Source: Amycolatopsis xylanica (GTDB lineage: Bacteria; Actinomycetota; Actinomycetes; Mycobacteriales; Pseudonocardiaceae). Taken from it: DNA of 64,000 nt. The stretch's first letter is position 1; each line of letters starts with the position of its first letter. The position numbers and the translations under genes are program-made. Positions 62,882 to 64,000 of the stretch are shown here, piece after piece. Below the pieces are notes generated by a model. That model had not been told where the DNA came from. It did no database searches and saw only the letters and a list, made by a program, of their open reading frames with translations. The stretch covers positions 310,001-374,000 of the forward strand of contig NZ_FNON01000005.1 of assembly GCF_900107045.1 (NCBI RefSeq), in the 5' to 3' direction.

Positions 62882-63490
62882 GTGGCAGAGGCAAGGTCCG
62901 TCGGGACGAAAGGCATGCCCCGTTCCGAGCGGGAGGGGCTCATTCTCGGCGCGGCGACCGACGAGTTCGGCCGCAACGGCTACGCCGGAGCGTCCATGGT
63001 GGACATCGCGAAACTGGTCGGCGTCACGAAACCGCTGCTGTACCAGTACTTCGGCTCCAAGGACGGCCTGTACCTGGCCTGCCTGCACCGCGCGGGCGAC
63101 CGGCTGACCCAGGGCGTCGCCGAGACGATGGCGGCGGGCGGCGAACCCGAGCAGATGCCGCTGGCGGTGCTCGGCGCGATCTTCCGCACCTTCGACCACG
63201 ACCGCTACGCCTGGAAACTGTTGCGCGACAACAGCTTGCCGACGGTCGGCGAGATCGGCGACGCGGTACGCGACTATCGCGCGCAGCTGGACGCGTTCGC
63301 CTTGATCGGCGCGACGCAGCTCATGCACGCGCGCGGGCTCACCGAGAACCAGGACATCGAGGCCATCGCGCACGTGTGGACTGGGGTGGTCGACTCGCTC
63401 ATCAGCTGGTGGATCGACCAGCCGGGCGAGGACGCCACGGCCATGACCGACCGCTGCGCCCGCATCATGAAGAACCTCTTCGGCTGGTAG
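62882..63490 (+). CDS. TetR-family transcription regulator
   Basis: A 202-residue regulator. N-terminal helix-turn-helix at about 17-64 (LILGAATDEFGRNGYAGAS, IAKLVGVTKPLLYQYFGSKDGLY), then an all-helical ligand domain. Divergent from the fatty acid hydroxylase gene over a 72-base gap with palindromes, so it probably represses that gene and itself, with a lipid or related ligand. GTG start. A palindrome begins at the last base of its stop codon. Confidence 0.88.
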   Translation: MAEARSVGTKGMPRSEREGLILGAATDEFGRNGYAGASMVDIAKLVGVTKPLLYQYFGSKDGLYLACLHRAGDRLTQGVAETMAAGGEPEQMPLAVLGAIFRTFDHDRYAWKLLRDNSLPTVGEIGDAVRDYRAQLDAFALIGATQLMHARGLTENQDIEAIAHVWTGVVDSLISWWIDQPGEDATAMTDRCARIMKNLFGW

Positions 63491-63535
63491 TCGTGAGTGT
63501 TCCGGCCGGTTCTAACCGGCCGGAACACTCACGAC
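63490..63535. repeat. CGTGAGTGTT-type palindrome after the TetR gene (same stem as 30877-30920)
   Basis: Arms of 22 bases (63490-63511 and 63514-63535) with loop CT. The 21-base stem is identical to that after ggt, in the opposite orientation as judged by the loop. It lies between the TetR gene and the convergent membrane protein gene, 3 bases before the latter's stop, and probably terminates both. Confidence 0.8.
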
Positions 63536-63538
63536 CCC

Positions 63539-64000
63539 TTACGCCCCAAGCTCGAGGGCGGCTTCCGCGAGGATCTCTTCCTCGGTCACCGCGGGTGGCT
63601 TGCGCGGGGCGGTGCGCAAAGTGAGCAGGCTCGCCAGCAGCCCGGAGAACACGCACACGATGCCGACCGCCATCGCCGTCGCCGACGGCATGACGACCCG
63701 GATGATCTCCTCGGGACGCAGGTCCGCGAAGTCGGCCGAGCTCCAGATCGACACCGCGAACCCGGTGCCGACCAGGCCGCCGAGCAGCAGCACCGCGCCG
63801 ATGCCGAGCAGTACTTCCAGCCGCATCAGGGAAAGCAGCCGTGACCCGGTGTCCTTGGTCAGCCCGTTGGCGCGCCCGTACAGCTTCGCGCAGCCGCCGA
63901 ACAGCAGCAGCTGCACACTCGCCAGCAACGCCAGGCTCGCGTACACCAGCGCGGCCAGGTCGAACCGCACGCTGCCGATCGTCACCGGCCCGGCGGTCAG
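63539..64000 (-). CDS. C-terminal membrane part of a family 2 glycosyltransferase (5' end outside window)
   Basis: The frame is open to the window edge, so the start is not seen. The 153 visible residues have four hydrophobic segments (about 12-32, 58-80, 101-125 and between) and include QLLLFGGCAKLYGRANGL. This resembles the C-terminal membrane region of DPM1/GtrB-like polyprenyl-phosphate glycosyltransferases. The catalytic domain would lie beyond base 64000, so the call is tentative. Confidence 0.6.
   Translation of the reverse strand: MTAGPVTIGSVRFDLAALVYASLALLASVQLLLFGGCAKLYGRANGLTKDTGSRLLSLMRLEVLLGIGAVLLLGGLVGTGFAVSIWSSADFADLRPEEIIRVVMPSATAMAVGIVCVFSGLLASLLTLRTAPRKPPAVTEEEILAEAALELGA

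Overview
The window is high-GC DNA (about 72% in a hand-counted carB line) from a filamentous-type actinobacterium. BldD, WhiA, mIHF, RapZ-YvcK-WhiA, an actinobacterial PriA without helicase motifs, many GTG/TTG starts and 4-bp ATGA/GTGA gene overlaps all point this way. Gene order resembles Amycolatopsis and related Pseudonocardiales; that placement is inference.

Layout. 1-6.9 kb: a cut gene end, prepilin peptidase, the shikimate run aroC-aroK-aroB-aroQ with a GNAT-VOC fusion gene attached, then a lipoprotein. 6.9-10.2 kb: small membrane protein, pepQ, efp, nusB and convergent bldD. 10.4-19.1 kb: pyrimidine operon pyrR-pyrB-pyrC-(PH-like)-carA-carB-pyrF, with a PyrR-type RNA hairpin over the pyrR ribosome site. 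19.2-25.4 kb: mihF, then a lower-GC three-gene cassette on the minus strand, then rpoZ-coaBC-metK. 25.5-33.8 kb: priA, a secreted C15-like peptidase divergent from gamma-glutamyltransferase, then fmt-rsmB-flavoprotein. 33.8-34.2 kb is an intergenic block of hairpins. 34.2-42.2 kb: alkaline phosphatase, rpe-ribD-ribC-ribBA-ribH-(PH-like), and a two-component system. 42.4-48.4 kb: DUF2306 protein, then a possible natural-product locus: P450, five-cysteine secreted peptide and SunS-like glycosyltransferase, beside a large LuxR-family regulator. 48.4-55.8 kb: xth, two trypsin-like proteases, uvrC-rapZ-yvcK-whiA. 55.8-62.0 kb: a caspase-NTPase-like-TPR gene running into GT4, methyltransferase and prenyltransferase-like genes, with a divergent alpha/beta hydrolase. 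62-64 kb: fatty acid hydroxylase with divergent TetR regulator, and a cut membrane glycosyltransferase.

The most unusual parts are: (1) the cassette at 19.6-22.4 kb, where a CYTH (class IV adenylate cyclase-like) domain fused to a guanylate kinase-like domain, a three-helix membrane protein and an S-adenosylhomocysteine hydrolase-like protein occupy the place between mihF and rpoZ where gmk normally lies; (2) the possible glycocin-like P450/peptide/glycosyltransferase locus; (3) the caspase/hydrolase pair; (4) several families of intergenic palindromes placed directly against stop codons, some with arms that differ in sequence but keep their pairing.

No tRNA, rRNA, CRISPR array, insertion sequence or replication origin was recognised.
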